From: Silene latifolia
Taxonomy: Eukaryota; Streptophyta; Magnoliopsida; Caryophyllales; Caryophyllaceae
Reading direction: 5' to 3'
Length of the DNA: 64,000 bases
Assembly (NCBI RefSeq): GCF_048544455.1
Contig: NC_133536.1
Coordinates: 34,908,152 to 34,972,151, forward strand
Shown here: positions 9,225 through 19,912 of the stretch, piece by piece
How positions within the stretch are numbered: the first letter of the stretch is position 1
How the letters are laid out: each line of letters opens with the position of its first letter
Notes under the pieces: generated by a model
Database searches by the model: none
Seen by the model: only the letters and a program-made list of their open reading frames with translations
Told to the model about the DNA's origin: nothing
Position numbers and translations under genes: made by a program

Positions 9225-10651
9225 TTGCAGGTTGTAGTGAAAGAGAATAACTTATGGTACCTTGATAGTGGATGCTCAAGGCACATGACTGTAGATATAA
9301 ATTTATTCCTTTCGCTTGAGCCCTTCGATGGAGGTAAGGTCACATTTGGTGATAATAAGAAGGGCAAGGTTATCGGTGTATGTAAAGTCGGAATATCCTC
9401 TTCTCATGATATTAGTTATGTTTATCTCGTTAGTGGTCTCAAGCACAATTTACTGAGTATCTCTCAATTATGCGACAAAGGAAATAAAGTTGATTTTTAT
9501 TCAGATTCTTGTCGAATAATAATTGAAGGAACAAGTAGTGTTGTGCTTGAAGGACATCGTAGAAGGAATGTTTATATGATTGATCTAAATGATATTCCTA
9601 CTAATTCATTCACTTGCATGAAAGTAACAACGGATGATCCGTGTCTCTGGCACAAAAGATTTGCTCACATAAATTCAACAACGTTGAATAAGCTAAAGAG
9701 ATGTGAATTGGTTGAAGGACTTCCCTCAATCAAATTCGATTAAGAAACATTATGTGACTCGTGTGATCGTTGCAAACATGTGAGATCATCATTCAAACAT
9801 AAGAGAATGATAAGCACCAATGAACCACTAGAACTCGTGCATATGGATCTGTGTGGCCCAATGAAGGTAAAAAGTAGAGGCGGATCCAGGTATGTTTTCG
9901 TTCTAGTTGATGACTACTCTAGATATGTTTGGCCAATTTTTCTCAATTCAAAGGATGAAACTTTCGAAGAGTTTGTAGTTCTAATGAAGCTTGCCCAAAA
10001 TAAGTGCAAATCAAAATTAGTTTCCATTCGTACATATCATGGCACCGAATTTGATAACCATGCTTTTATAGAATATTGTAGGGAGAATGGTGTTGAGCAT
10101 AACTTATGAGCACCACAAACCCCACAATATAACGGTGTTGTTGAACGTATGAATAGGACGTTAGAGGATATGGCACGCAATATGTTATTGTGTAGTGGAC
10201 TACCTCGCAATTTTTGGGCTGAAGCTGTTAGCACTGCATGCTATGTTCATAATCGAGCTTTGATTAGACCCATTCTCAAGAAGACTCCTTATGAGCTTCT
10301 TAGGGGACGTAAACCCAACATATCACATCTACGTTGCTTCAGGAGTAAATGTTTTGTCCATAATAATGGTAAAATAGATTAAGTAAATTCGATCCCAGAA
10401 GTGACGAAGCTGTGTTTATTGGTTATTCTAATCATAGTAAAGCATATAAGGTTTTTAATAAGAGAACCTTATGCATCGAAGAAAGTATTCATGTTATTTT
10501 TTATGAGAATAATATGTTTGATAAAGCTGAACATGACGAAGAAGAAGATTTGAACGAACCTGATTTTCGACTACCCAGAGATGATCTTCCAGAGTTGGAT
10601 GAGGTAGATAAAGAAATTAAGGGCACAAATGATGAACAAGGAAGCCCTTAG
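9225..10651 (+). pseudogene. pol: Sirevirus protease and integrase region
   Basis: The frame opens with a Copia protease site, WYLDSGCSRHMT, at about 9258-9293. The integrase zinc finger follows (LWHKRFAHIN with CDSCDRC near 9650-9775), then the catalytic core. Of the integrase D-D-E triad, the first Asp (HMDLCGP) and the Glu (NGVVERMN) are present. The second Asp is replaced by Tyr (TAT at 10035-10037 in the TYHGTEF block). In-frame stops occur at 9740-9742 (TAA), 10107-10109 (TGA) and 10380-10382 (TAA). The last is followed by a frameshift before the acidic linker (10412-10651). Protease matures the polyprotein and integrase joins the DNA to the host; neither could work here. Confidence 0.85.
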
Positions 10652-10675
10652 AATGATAAAGGAAAGAGAACTGAG

Positions 10676-10807
10676 AATATAGTTGATGATACTATAACCT
10701 CTTCTCAATCCGAGCAATTGGAAGCTGAAGTTATAGCTGATGATGCTATAACATTAAATCCAAATTAAAAAAACAAGATCCAATGTTATAACTGATTTTG
10801 TTATAAT
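10676..10807. repeat. Three motif pairs between integrase and reverse transcriptase
   Basis: Pairs start at 10676/10691 (AATATAGT, ACTATAAC), 10730/10745 (GTTATAGC, GCTATAAC) and 10785/10800 (GTTATAAC, GTTATAAT). All are spaced 15 bp. The pairs themselves recur every 54-55 bp. Confidence 0.85.
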
Positions 10808-10960
10808 CCCAGGATTGGATTCAGGGGGAACAAGGCTTGAACCCCAATCATTCGAAGAAGGTGAGACTAGTTCAGATGAAGATGTGTCTCCTGTTTCTAA
10901 GAAATGGAGATATAAGGACTCTCATCCAATGGAAACCATCCTAGGGAAGTCTGAATTAGG

Positions 10961-12541
10961 GTGTTCGAACTCGTAGAAGATTTGACAACTTTTGCTCGTT
11001 CTACTCGTTTCTCTCAACCATTGAGGCAACAAATATTAAAGAAGCACTTGCAGAACCAGATTGGATCGTTGCTATGCAAGAAGAGCTTCAACAGTTCGAA
11101 TGGAACAAAGTTTGGCATTTGGTTCCAAGAGCTAATGATCATACGGTTATTGGTACTAGATGGGTTTTTAGAAATAAGCTGGACGATACATGAGTTATTG
11201 TACGAAATAAAGCTAGATTGGTTGTACAAGGGTACAATCAACAAGAAGGAATTGACTATGATGTAACCTTCGCTCCTATAGCCAGACTTGAGGCTATTAA
11301 ACTATTGATAACATTTGCTGTTCATAAAGGAATTAAACTGTATCAAATGGACGTTAAGACAACTTTTCTTAACGGTTATTTGAATGAGGAGGTTTTTGTT
11401 GAACAACCTCCAGGATTTCTCAATAGCAAGTTTCAAAACCACGTTTTTAAATTGGATAATTCCCTGTATGGTTTGAAACAAGCTCTGAGGTCGTGGTACG
11501 ACAGATGTCAAAATATCTTCTTGAAAGTGGCTTTAAAAGAGGATCTGTCGACAAAACCATATTCCTGAAAACTGAGAATTCCGATTTATTAGTTGTACAA
11601 ATTTACGTTGACAATATTATTTTTGGTTCGACTAATGATCGTTTATGTAAGTATTTTTCAGAATTAATGACCTCAGAATTGAGATGAGCATGATGGGAGA
11701 ACTCAAGTTCTTCCTTGGACTCCAAATTCAACAAACTACTGAAGGAATAATGATACACCAACAGAAATACATCAAGGAGATAATCATGAAATTCGGTATG
11801 GAATATTCTAATTCTAAGCCAACTCCTATGGGTACATATAAGAAGTTGACTTTGGATGAAAACGGTAAGACTGTCGATGAGATGACTTATCGAGGTATGA
11901 TTGGCTCACTTCTTTATTTAACTGCAAGTCGTCCCGATATAATGTTTAGTGTATGCGTTTGTGCTCGATTTCAATCGCGCCCTAAAGAATCGCATATGGT
12001 TGCAGTTAAGAGAAAAAATATATAATTGGTACATCTAAACTATATTTATGGTATCCTCTTGAGAGTAATTTCGATCTCATTGGGTATTCAGATGCAGATT
12101 ATGCAGGTTGTTCACTTGACAGAAAAAGTACTTCCGGCATAGCCACGTTTGTTGGACCGTGTATTATTACATGGGGTCAAAGAAGCAAAATTCCGTTGCA
12201 TTATCTACCGATAAAGCCGAATAGATTGCCGCTGGGTTGGTATGTTCTCAACTTTTATGGCTTAAGCAACAGTTATGTGATTACGGTGTTAATGTTGGAT
12301 GTATACCTATATTATGCGATAACACGAGTTCTATATTATATCTAAGAACCCTGCGCATCATTCACGAACTAAGCATATAGACATCAGACACCATTTTCTA
12401 CGTGACCATGTAGATAAGGGTAACATAAGACTGGAATTTTGTAGTACAGAAAAACAATGGGCTGACATTTTTACCAAAGAAGTGGCTAGAGAACGTTTTG
12501 AGATTTTATGGTTGGAAATTGGTTTAATTGGTGGCAACTAA
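10961..12541 (+). pseudogene. pol: Sirevirus reverse transcriptase and RNase H
   Basis: Reverse transcriptase is recognisable from about 11041 ([36 protein letters not shown]). A TGA replaces a codon at 11191-11193. Frameshifts occur near 11505 and 11685. The catalytic YVDD box reads YVDN (AAT at 11613-11615), so one metal-binding Asp is lost. RNase H begins near 12080 with YSDADYAGC and a RKSTSG block, and it too is frameshifted. In a live element these domains copy RNA to DNA and remove the RNA strand in the cytoplasmic particle. This copy is clearly dead. Confidence 0.85.
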
Positions 12542-13066
12542 ACTTGTCACAAATATTTTATTTTCCGTATGATTGACTAGATTCGACGTGATTGTATGAC
12601 TGTGTCCGCTTTCGTTGCAAGTTTATTTGTGTTAAATGTTTTATTATATTACGAGAATATTTCGTCTGCTAGTCATATATATCTTATGTTTTATTACGAA
12701 CCATAAAATCGGTAACAAATTATTCCTTCATATCTTTTACCGAAATTCCTTACTATATTTCTATCTTTTGTCAAAAATTTATCCTATACTATCGCACAAA
12801 AGATTTACCCTAAATAATATTTCCTACACTTTATATATAATATGGTAAGTAAACAAAATAAAAAAAATCCTACAAAATCTACTTACCTAATCCTACACGC
12901 CACCCTACTCCTTTTCCTAATCCCACACAAACTCAACTTGCCATAATTTACCTTAATTACACCCACAAAACCCCACCTCCATCCGTCCCCATCAACACAC
13001 AACTCCCTAAAAATTATCTCTCAAAATATTTCACACTCAACCTCCAAAAAAAAAATAATTACCATC
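12542..13066 (+). other. Spacer between pol and the envelope-like frame
   Basis: AT-rich sequence with no convincing frame. A C/A-rich leader directly precedes the next reading frame. I see no domain or repeat. Confidence 0.5.
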
Positions 13067-14554
13067 ATGATCACACCTCCTTCAACCCGCCTTCACTCAC
13101 CCTCAACTCGGTCCACAACTCGGACCGGGTCCTCTAAACCTCCATGCAACAAATCCTTTACTCATATCAAAACTCCCTCACCTCAACCAAACCATAAACC
13201 TTTCAATCCCGATCATAACTGGGTTGATCCTAACCTAGAGGGGAAACGACAAAAGCTTAACAAGGGTAAAAAGAAGGTTGTAGGTCTTGAGGGTTCGGTT
13301 GAAGAAACTGTGGTAGTAGTCAATCAAGAAGGTGCTCAAAGGGCTATGTTTCGTGAATACATGCCGAATGCAACATTGACGGGTCTTGATAAGGATATAC
13401 TTACCGCGGATGAAAGAACTCGGGTAAACCGTGTTATGCAGTATGATATTCATGGAGGATGATCCTATTCCGAGAAGTGGTATGGAGAAATTGAAGCTTT
13501 ACAATTTTTCAAGGATTTTTTAACCTATCAAGAATGGAAAAAGGTTTGTTCGTTTGTTGGTCCCGTATATCCGATTGAGGTAATTCAATTTTACTCTTCC
13601 GTTTTTGTGAGGAATAACATGTTGCATGGTCAATGAGTCCGAAATCACCATCTCCCTTGACGATTTTAGTACTCTATTTTCGGTCCTTGATGATGGGATC
13701 GAAATTAACCCGAGTGCGGAATGGGGATATGTGACCAGGAAGAAAAGCTTCAAATTAAGATGTCTTTTGATGATGGTGCTACGGGGTCGAGTAATATGTT
13801 AGCGGACTCCTTTACTCCAAAGTTGAAATTCTTTTTAAATTTTTTTTGGAATACGGTTGTCCCGAGGAGAGGTGGTCATGATAAGTTGTCGAGTTATGAA
13901 ATGGTGTTGGTCTCAAAGTGGCTTGAAGGGACTAAGGTTAGTCTTCCTCGTCTTGTTTTTCATCGGATTATTCAGACAAGTATTTCCGTCACCGAGGAAA
14001 AATTGTATACTACCTTGGACTTGCTGTTTGGGATGTGGATTTCTCGACTATTGGAAAGAAAAGGGGTAGTTGGTCCTACTAGCTACGGTGTAATGCTTAA
14101 AGATGAGATGTGTGACACTTATCTAAAGTTCATGAAACTTGGAGGGATTGGACCCGACTTGGTGTTCTTGGCTAAGGGTAATATGGTGGAGAAGTCTTCG
14201 GATGTGGTTTAGGTTGTGGAACAAAAATTAAACTTGTTTATGACAAGTGTTTGTGAAAAATTAGAGGTTCAAAACAAGTTGATTGCGGAGTTGGTCTCGG
14301 GTTTGGGTAAGGAGAAGGATGGGCCTTCAGTTTCGAAGGGTTCGAGTAATTCCGAGGTCTTATCTTATTTGCATGGGTTGGAAGCTCGTGTTCATGCTAT
14401 GGCTCGTGATGCGGCTAGAGCAGCTAAGGAGTGCGTTCATCATTCCGGGTCATTGGCTAATTTGGCTAGTCAAAGAGGGGCGATTTGGCGAGAAGGGAAG
14501 GCAATGCATGGGATATGGGGGTCATTTACGAGGTTACTAAAGCCTTGTCCTTGA
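13067..14554 (+). pseudogene. Envelope-like second frame of Sirevirus element
   Basis: Three open pieces belong together: 13067-13462 (Ser/Thr/Pro-rich N-terminus), 13721-14212 (compact helical domain of the kind annotated as putative plant transposon protein) and 14216-14554 (coiled-coil-like tail). Frameshifts separate the first two, and a single stop (TAG at 14210-14212) separates the last two. Sireviruses typically carry such a frame after RNase H. It has been called envelope-like, but no membrane segment or signal peptide is obvious here and its role is unproven. No function is claimed. Confidence 0.65.
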
Positions 14555-15187
14555 AGGTTCTCAATTTCGAAACGTGCCTCACAGCACAAGCTAACCATGT
14601 CCGGTCGTGCTTTGATCGTCTTCACTCTCTTGAGTTTAGGACTCGTCCCGGTTATGTGAACCTGAATGTCGTGAAACGCGACTATCCTTAAACCCGCCAT
14701 AATCCTTTCCTTGCTTTCTTTTTATTAGACTTTATATTTTGGATTTATGTCTAATTCGGCCCATTTTGGCTTATACTTCTATTCGGCCCATTAGGCTTTA
14801 TAAATTGTTAATCAATTCGGCCCATTGGCATTAGACTACTTGGTTTGTAGTAGACATATGCTATATTTTGCATGCTTATCGTAGATTATTTTCTCGTGTT
14901 ATAATCTATCTTTGCATGATTAATATGTGTCTCGATCTATATTATTCTAGTTGTTTCATGTCTTTTCTCGTCTTTTCGATGATGTCAAAAGGGGGAAGAA
15001 AATGATCGTGACTTAAGTATTTGCCTAAGCTTGCTGCTTGTTAGAACCTTTAATCTCTTAAGGTCCTTAGATGCTATACTTTATATATAAGTGGGTTGTT
15101 CTTGCGTTCAAATGACTATGACTTTATCGTATTATGTTGAGAGGGAACTTACACTTAGTCACAAATCGTAAGAGACTTGTCATCATC
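14555..15187 (+). other. 3' untranslated region of Sirevirus element with GGCCCATT repeats
   Basis: Non-coding, apart from a short open continuation to about 14690. The block ATTCGGCCCATT occurs three times (14754, 14781, 14815). The core GGCCCAT is known as a plant TCP-type promoter site, but here the copies may simply be a decayed tandem repeat. Confidence 0.55.
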
Positions 15188-15201
15188 AAAAAGGGGGGAT
15201 T
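15188..15201 (+). promoter_or_regulatory. Polypurine tract of Sirevirus element
   Basis: AAAAAGGGGGGATT directly precedes the LTR start TGTTGGACC. It is the plus-strand DNA primer in this class of element. Confidence 0.88.
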
Positions 15202-16858
15202 TGTTGGACCATATGGATATATGTTTAAGTTTTGATAACGACAAGTGTGTGCTTCGTTTTATATATACTCTTGTTCGTAATCGTTTGTTTAGTCTTAATA
15301 GATTGACTTAAATTTACAAGTTTAGCAAGTAATGTTATAGAATCCTTGGTTATAACATTGAAGATTTGTGAAGCATTGTTCAAGTAATGTTATAACAGCT
15401 TGAGCTATAACATTGAAGATTCCTAAAGCGTCATAGTAACTGTAACAAGTTTCAAGTATGATGATCACTCAAGCAAAAGGCTAGATCAAGTCTATAACAA
15501 GCTCAAGATGAAGGGCTTGTGATCAAGATGAAGAGAAGATCCTATTACTGAAGATCTCTGGGAAGATTAGCTAGTATAGGTCTTCATCTAATAACGGTAC
15601 TTTAAGAATAGATATTGGGAAGATAAAGTTATAGCCATTTCACCTATAACTTTATCTACCAAGCTTGAGGTTATAACTGTTTCTACTATAACTTTGAGTA
15701 GCAATTTTATAGCACGATTTTAATAGTTTTTAAAATCATTTTCAAAAAATAAAATTCTTCAAATGTGTTTCAAAATTGTGTGTGTATATGATAGAGATGA
15801 AATATGGGTTGTTATATTGAATAATTTGCATTTCTCTATTGGTTAGTAAAACGGCTTATGGATCGTCATGCTACCTAGGGTTTGCTATATTATTTGACCT
15901 AACCCTAATCCAAGGAATGGATTTTCGACCTAGCTGGACACGGCCAAAGGTTCGGCCACACGGCCTTGAGCCGTCTTGGTTTCATAAGTCCACTATTACA
16001 AGTAATCTATCTAATAAATTTAATAATATTTTTACAAGATATTTTCATATCTTAAATATATTTGATTTAATTTGTTTACTTATCTAAAAATCATAGAGAT
16101 TAGATTAAGATCAGATACGATTTACTTTTATCTTATTTACCTAATTAAGTTATCCCTTCGATTAGTTTAAGGAAAAGATAGGATTTGTTTCTTGCGAAAT
16201 AGACTACCTATCTCACGGCATCTATTAGGGTTTCGATCCAAAACCCTAATCTTCCTCTCTACTATAAATGCACATGATAGTTTGTCATTGAAAAGTTGCT
16301 TTTCGAAATACATAATTTCTTGCAAACAATATTGAGTTTATTTTTAATCAGTTATTTTTATTGTCTTGCATTTGAAAATCTCTACGGAAAGTCGTGCTCT
16401 TTAAAATTGGTTATTATTTTTAAGGTTCTGTTATAATATAATAGTACTTCATATTGTTTCTTACTCGTTCAATTGTGTGAACACTTAGAAGAACAATCAA
16501 GTGCTTTCTTAGTAACTTAAGATAGTCAAATCGAATATCTAGTGATATTAAAATTGAGTTATAACTAGAGTTAGTTATACGAGTAGGGTTGATAATTTTG
16601 TAATCCAGAGAAAGGTATTAAAATTATTAATCGAGAATAGTGGACGTAGGCTTCGACGTGTGAAGCTGAACCACTTCAAAACCGTGTGTCTTTGCAACTT
16701 TCGTTTTCGTTCATTCCATTAAGTTCATAATCACTTAGTTAATTAGTTAAAATTTAATTAATAAACTTCAAGTAATTATTTGTTTTGATATAAAATAAAA
16801 AGTGGGCATAAGTTTTTAAATACTCAATTCACCCCCCCCCCCCCCCCTCTTTCTGAGT
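15202..16858 (+). repeat. 3' LTR of Sirevirus element (right end approximate)
   Basis: It begins TGTTGGACCATATGG after the polypurine tract. Near its end it has ATTCACC running into a 16-base C run (16832-16847), a feature often seen at Sirevirus LTR ends. Four spaced motif pairs lie at 15334-15692. The end is placed near 16858, just before homology to the MULE-type exon starts. Confidence 0.75.
15334..15692. repeat. Four motif pairs in LTR, 15-bp spacing
   Basis: Pair starts are 15334/15349, 15389/15404, 15628/15643 and 15670/15685. All use GTTATARN followed by NNTATAAC, with exactly 15 bp between starts. Confidence 0.88.
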
Positions 16859-16860
16859 AT

Positions 16861-17250
16861 TTCGACTGTGGTAGACTCTTCAAAGATGCCTCTCAACAAA
16901 TGCTGGCTCTAGTTGTAAGTGCCAAGTATGTGGAATGGTACAAGTCAAATCCCAAAACAAAGGAGCTCCGTCATGTTTTCATGTCTCATTCGGAAGCCGT
17001 AAAGTTAATTCGTGCTTATCCCCATGTAGTACTCATTGATTTGACCAATAAGACCAACGTTTAAAATGTTGCACTTGTTAGGCTTGTTGGTGTCACACCA
17101 TGTGGTTCTTCTTTCTTAATTGCTAGTGTGGTGCTTCCTTCCGAGTCAGAAAAAGATTACGCATGGATGCTAGAGAGATTAGGGGAGCTCCGCGAGTGTA
17201 TGAATGCATCTGTTTCAGCCTTTGTCACTGATCGTGACTTGGGTATGTAA
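16861..17250 (+). pseudogene. MULE/FAR1-type transposase exon remnant
   Basis: The frame from 16861 reads RLFKDASQQ, then EAVKLIRAYPHVVLID, LVRLVGVTPCGSSF and FVTDRDLG. This is the central DDE domain shared by Mutator-like transposases and FAR1-related proteins. The first Asp (VLIDLTNKTN) and the second Asp (VTDRDL) are visible. A TAA at 17062-17064 breaks the frame, and the C-terminal half with the catalytic Glu is missing. The end GG^GTATGT could be an old splice donor. The Sirevirus LTR abuts the left side and a Tat-type LTR fragment follows on the right. Confidence 0.75.
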
Positions 17251-17319
17251 TTCCGTTAAGTATGTTTTTAAAATTTGTGTAATTCTCACCGAAATGCATA
17301 TGAAATTCCGTTAAGTATG

Positions 17320-17559
17320 TGTGGACATAGGTCGCCCGCGCGCCAATCTGTGGACACGCGATGGTCCGAGTGCCACGCTCAGGGACGTAAATATGCTCTC
17401 GACCAGATTGCTTTAGATCGGTCGGTTTCGTCTCGATGAAGATCTCGAAAATGATGCAGAGATGTTCAGAGTCGCCACCAAGCAATTATGAGATGCCTGA
17501 AAACCGTTCGAATCTACTTTATACCTCGGTCAAATGAAACAGGAAGAAATGCTTGACAT

Positions 17560-17561
<2 letters not shown>
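17320..17561 (-). repeat. Truncated Tat/Ogre-type LTR fragment
   Basis: Starts TGTGGACATAGG and contains GAGTCGCCACCAA and AACCGTTCGAAT. These blocks are shared with the LTRs at 36907 and 59115. It is cut off by the (TA)n tract at 17562. Strand is assigned by comparison with the complete element at 36907-49159. Confidence 0.65.

Positions 17562-17640
<79 letters not shown>
17562..17640. repeat. (TA)n microsatellite, first link of the chain
   Basis: About 79 bp of uninterrupted TA. Confidence 0.98.
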
Positions 17641-17644
<4 letters not shown>

Positions 17645-17678
17645 CAATGGCTAGGATTAAATCTGAAAAAGCAAAGGT

Positions 17679-17770
17679 CTATATAAAACCCAAAGAACCC
17701 TAATTCTATTCATTTTACCACCTTCTACTTCTCTCTCTTCCTCCCTTTCTCTCTCCGTCCATCTCTCTCT
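17679..17770 (+). promoter_or_regulatory. Promoter-like cassette of family A, copy 1
   Basis: A TATA-like box (ATATAAAA, about 17680-17688) is followed by AACCCTAAT (telo-box-like) and a long CT-rich tract. The same order occurs on the minus strand at 54318-54230 and 57660-57570 in other copies. Function is inferred only. Confidence 0.45.
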
Positions 17771-18820
17771 ACCTCCCACAACCACCGCCGCTCTGCCTCA
17801 TCACCCCTACCACACCCATCTTGCCGCTTGTGCTCTTGCCACATCCCCTGCCTCGCCGCCTCCACGCCAACACTGCCGCCACCATCAACGCTCCCTTGCC
17901 GCCACCAACAACTCACCTTATTTCTCCTTTCTCTCACCTTCGGCCACCACCTCCTAAAAACCACGAACCACCGCCCTCTCTCCCTTCTCCGTTCTCTTTT
18001 TTTTTTTCAGATCTGAGTGGTGGTGAGTTTTTTTATTTTTTTTTCTTTTTTTTTTCGGCTGTGGTGGCTGTGTTACAGCGTGGTGGTGAGTTACATTTTT
18101 TTCGGCTGTGATGGTGGTTACGGCGGGTAGGGAAGGGAGATCGCGGGTCAGAGTTTTTTTTGGTGAGACTTTAGGGTTTAGGGTGGTGGTTGACGGTCGT
18201 GGGGGCGGGGTTGTTTTTGGTGTTGGCGTCGAGGGGGCGGTGCTGGGTCTGTTTTTTTTTTTTTTAATAATTTTATGGTTGGTGGTTGTTGTTGTGGTGG
18301 TTGTCGTCGACCTCTCCCTCTCCTCAGTCGCCCCTCCTTCCCTTTTTTTGTTTCCTGTTTTTTTCCAGATCTGGTGAGTGCGTGGTGATTATCGGCGTCG
18401 ATGGCGGTGGATTGATTAAAGTTACACATATCGTCTATTAAAGTGACATCGTTGAAGACTTAAAGTTTCGCCTTCAAATGACATCGTTAAAGACTTACAG
18501 TTTCGCCTAAAAACTATATAGATTAAAGTTACACTCATGTAGCATTAAAGTTTCACTCTTGGACCATCAAAGTTACAATCGTTTATTAGAGAAATTACAT
18601 AAATTTTAGTCACAAATACATTACCTTTAAAAACATAAAGTTTCGCTCCTTATCATTAAAGTTTCATTCGTTTAACATTAAAGTTTTATTCATAAACCAG
18701 TGAAATTTAAATTTTTTTTTATTAAAAATGACCTAATAAAATTAAAGTTACACTCGTAAACTATTAAAGTTTTGCTCCTAAATCAGCCAAGTTAAATAAA
18801 TTTTAGTCACAATTATATTA

Positions 18821-19374
18821 ACGGAAAATTCACTTGGTACCCTCGAACTTTTCCATTTTGCACGTGGTACCCAACTTTTTAACTTTGTGCACTTGATATC
18901 CTTGAGATTTGATTTTCAAGCACAACGTGCCCTTTTTATCGTTATTAAAAATTTCAATTGATCATAAATCATAGACCAGAAATGGAAATTGACTAATTTT
19001 TTTTTTCAAATTGATTACCTCTTTGAGATCTATAAATTGATAAAATGAAAAATGATCATTCAGAAATTTAATATCGAAGATATGGTTGTTTTGAGAGTTT
19101 CCGGTTAAAAAAAACCCTATAAAATGTCAAACGACGATTTTTTTTCTTAAATCATAGATTATGATGAAATAATCATTTGGGGGAAAAAAATTGGGTGATT
19201 CTAAATTCCGGTCTAGGAGTTATGCGCAATTGATTTTTTTTATAGCGACAAAAAGGGTATGTTGTGCATGAAAATCAAACATGGAGTTTATCATGTACAC
19301 AAACTTAAAAAGTTGGGTACCACATGCAAAATGGCAAAATTCGAGGGTATCACGTGAATTTTCCTTTATATTAA
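18821..19374. mobile_element. MITE with about 120-bp TIRs nested in family A copy 1
   Basis: Left GGAAAATTCACTTGGTACCC and right GGGTATCACGTGAATTTTCC are inverted, and similarity extends about 120 bp inward. Flanks ATTATATTA and TTTATATTA match at 8 of 9 bases, suggesting a 9-bp target duplication and hence a Mutator-like origin. No protein is encoded. Confidence 0.75.
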
Positions 19375-19839
19375 TAGATAAATTTAAAAAAAATTATTAG
19401 AAATGGTAAAAAAAGATTAAAGTTTTAATTTTTAGCGTTAAAGTTTCACTCGTAAAACATTAAAGTTACATTTATAAATCAGTAAAATTAAATAAATTTA
19501 AATTTTTATATTAGAAATTGTTTAAAAAAATTAAAGTTTCAATTTTTAGCATTAAAATTTCACTCGTAAAACATTAAAATTACATTCAAAAATCAATTTT
19601 ATATATTTAATATAAAATTTTATAACATAAATTTTAATTTTTATTTATAAAATGACTTTAAATATTCAAGTTATAATTGTAAAGAATTAAAGTTAAACTC
19701 ATAAACTAAAGTTTCGTTTATAAAACATTACAGTTTTCATCTTAAAATTTTAAAATCTAAACCATCAATCTTATAAGATCAATGGCTAGGATTAGGACTT
19801 AATGGACTCACCATTTTAGGTGGACTCATTTGAACTTGA

Positions 19840-19840
<1 letters not shown>

Positions 19841-19910
<70 letters not shown>
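19841..19910. repeat. (TA)n(GA)n microsatellite link
   Basis: TA repeats (19841-19878) change directly to GA repeats (to 19910), between family A copy 1 and family B copy 1. Confidence 0.97.

Positions 19911-19912
<2 letters not shown>

Larger units (their letters stand above)
8199..16858 (+). mobile_element. Sirevirus-type Ty1/Copia element, 5' truncated by nested insertion
   Basis: The order on the plus strand is gag, protease, integrase, reverse transcriptase, RNase H, a second envelope-like frame, polypurine tract and 3' LTR. This is the Copia order with the extra frame typical of the SIRE/Maximus lineage. The left end is cut in gag by the Athila-like LTR ending at 8198; the 5' LTR lies outside the window. 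Many stops and frameshifts, plus lost catalytic residues, show it is old and inactive. Its right end lies next to a MULE/FAR1-type exon. The exact right boundary (near 16858) could not be fixed because the matching 5' end is not visible. Confidence 0.85.
17641..19840. mobile_element. Family A TIR element, copy 1 (left TIR lost)
   Basis: The right terminus (about 19780-19840) carries GATCAATGGCTAGGATTAGG, then ACTCACCATTTTAGG and TTTGAAC. It is the inverted counterpart of the left ends of copies at 52708 and 55765. The left end starts inside the equivalent region. The left third is GC- and CT-rich with a promoter-like start. The right part is an array of AAAGTTNCACTC-like motifs about every 20 bp. 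A separate MITE (18821-19374) is nested inside. No transposase frame is present. Proline- or valine-rich frames in the GC-rich part look like low complexity, not genes. Confidence 0.7.

Noticed and set aside
17725..18429. Overlapping Pro/His-, Arg/Gly- and Val-rich frames on both strands
   Set aside because: Frames on both strands in GC-rich low-complexity DNA of a family A element, with no motif and no conservation between copies. The same applies to 20903-21175, 49220-49912, 53564-53872 and 57034-57273.
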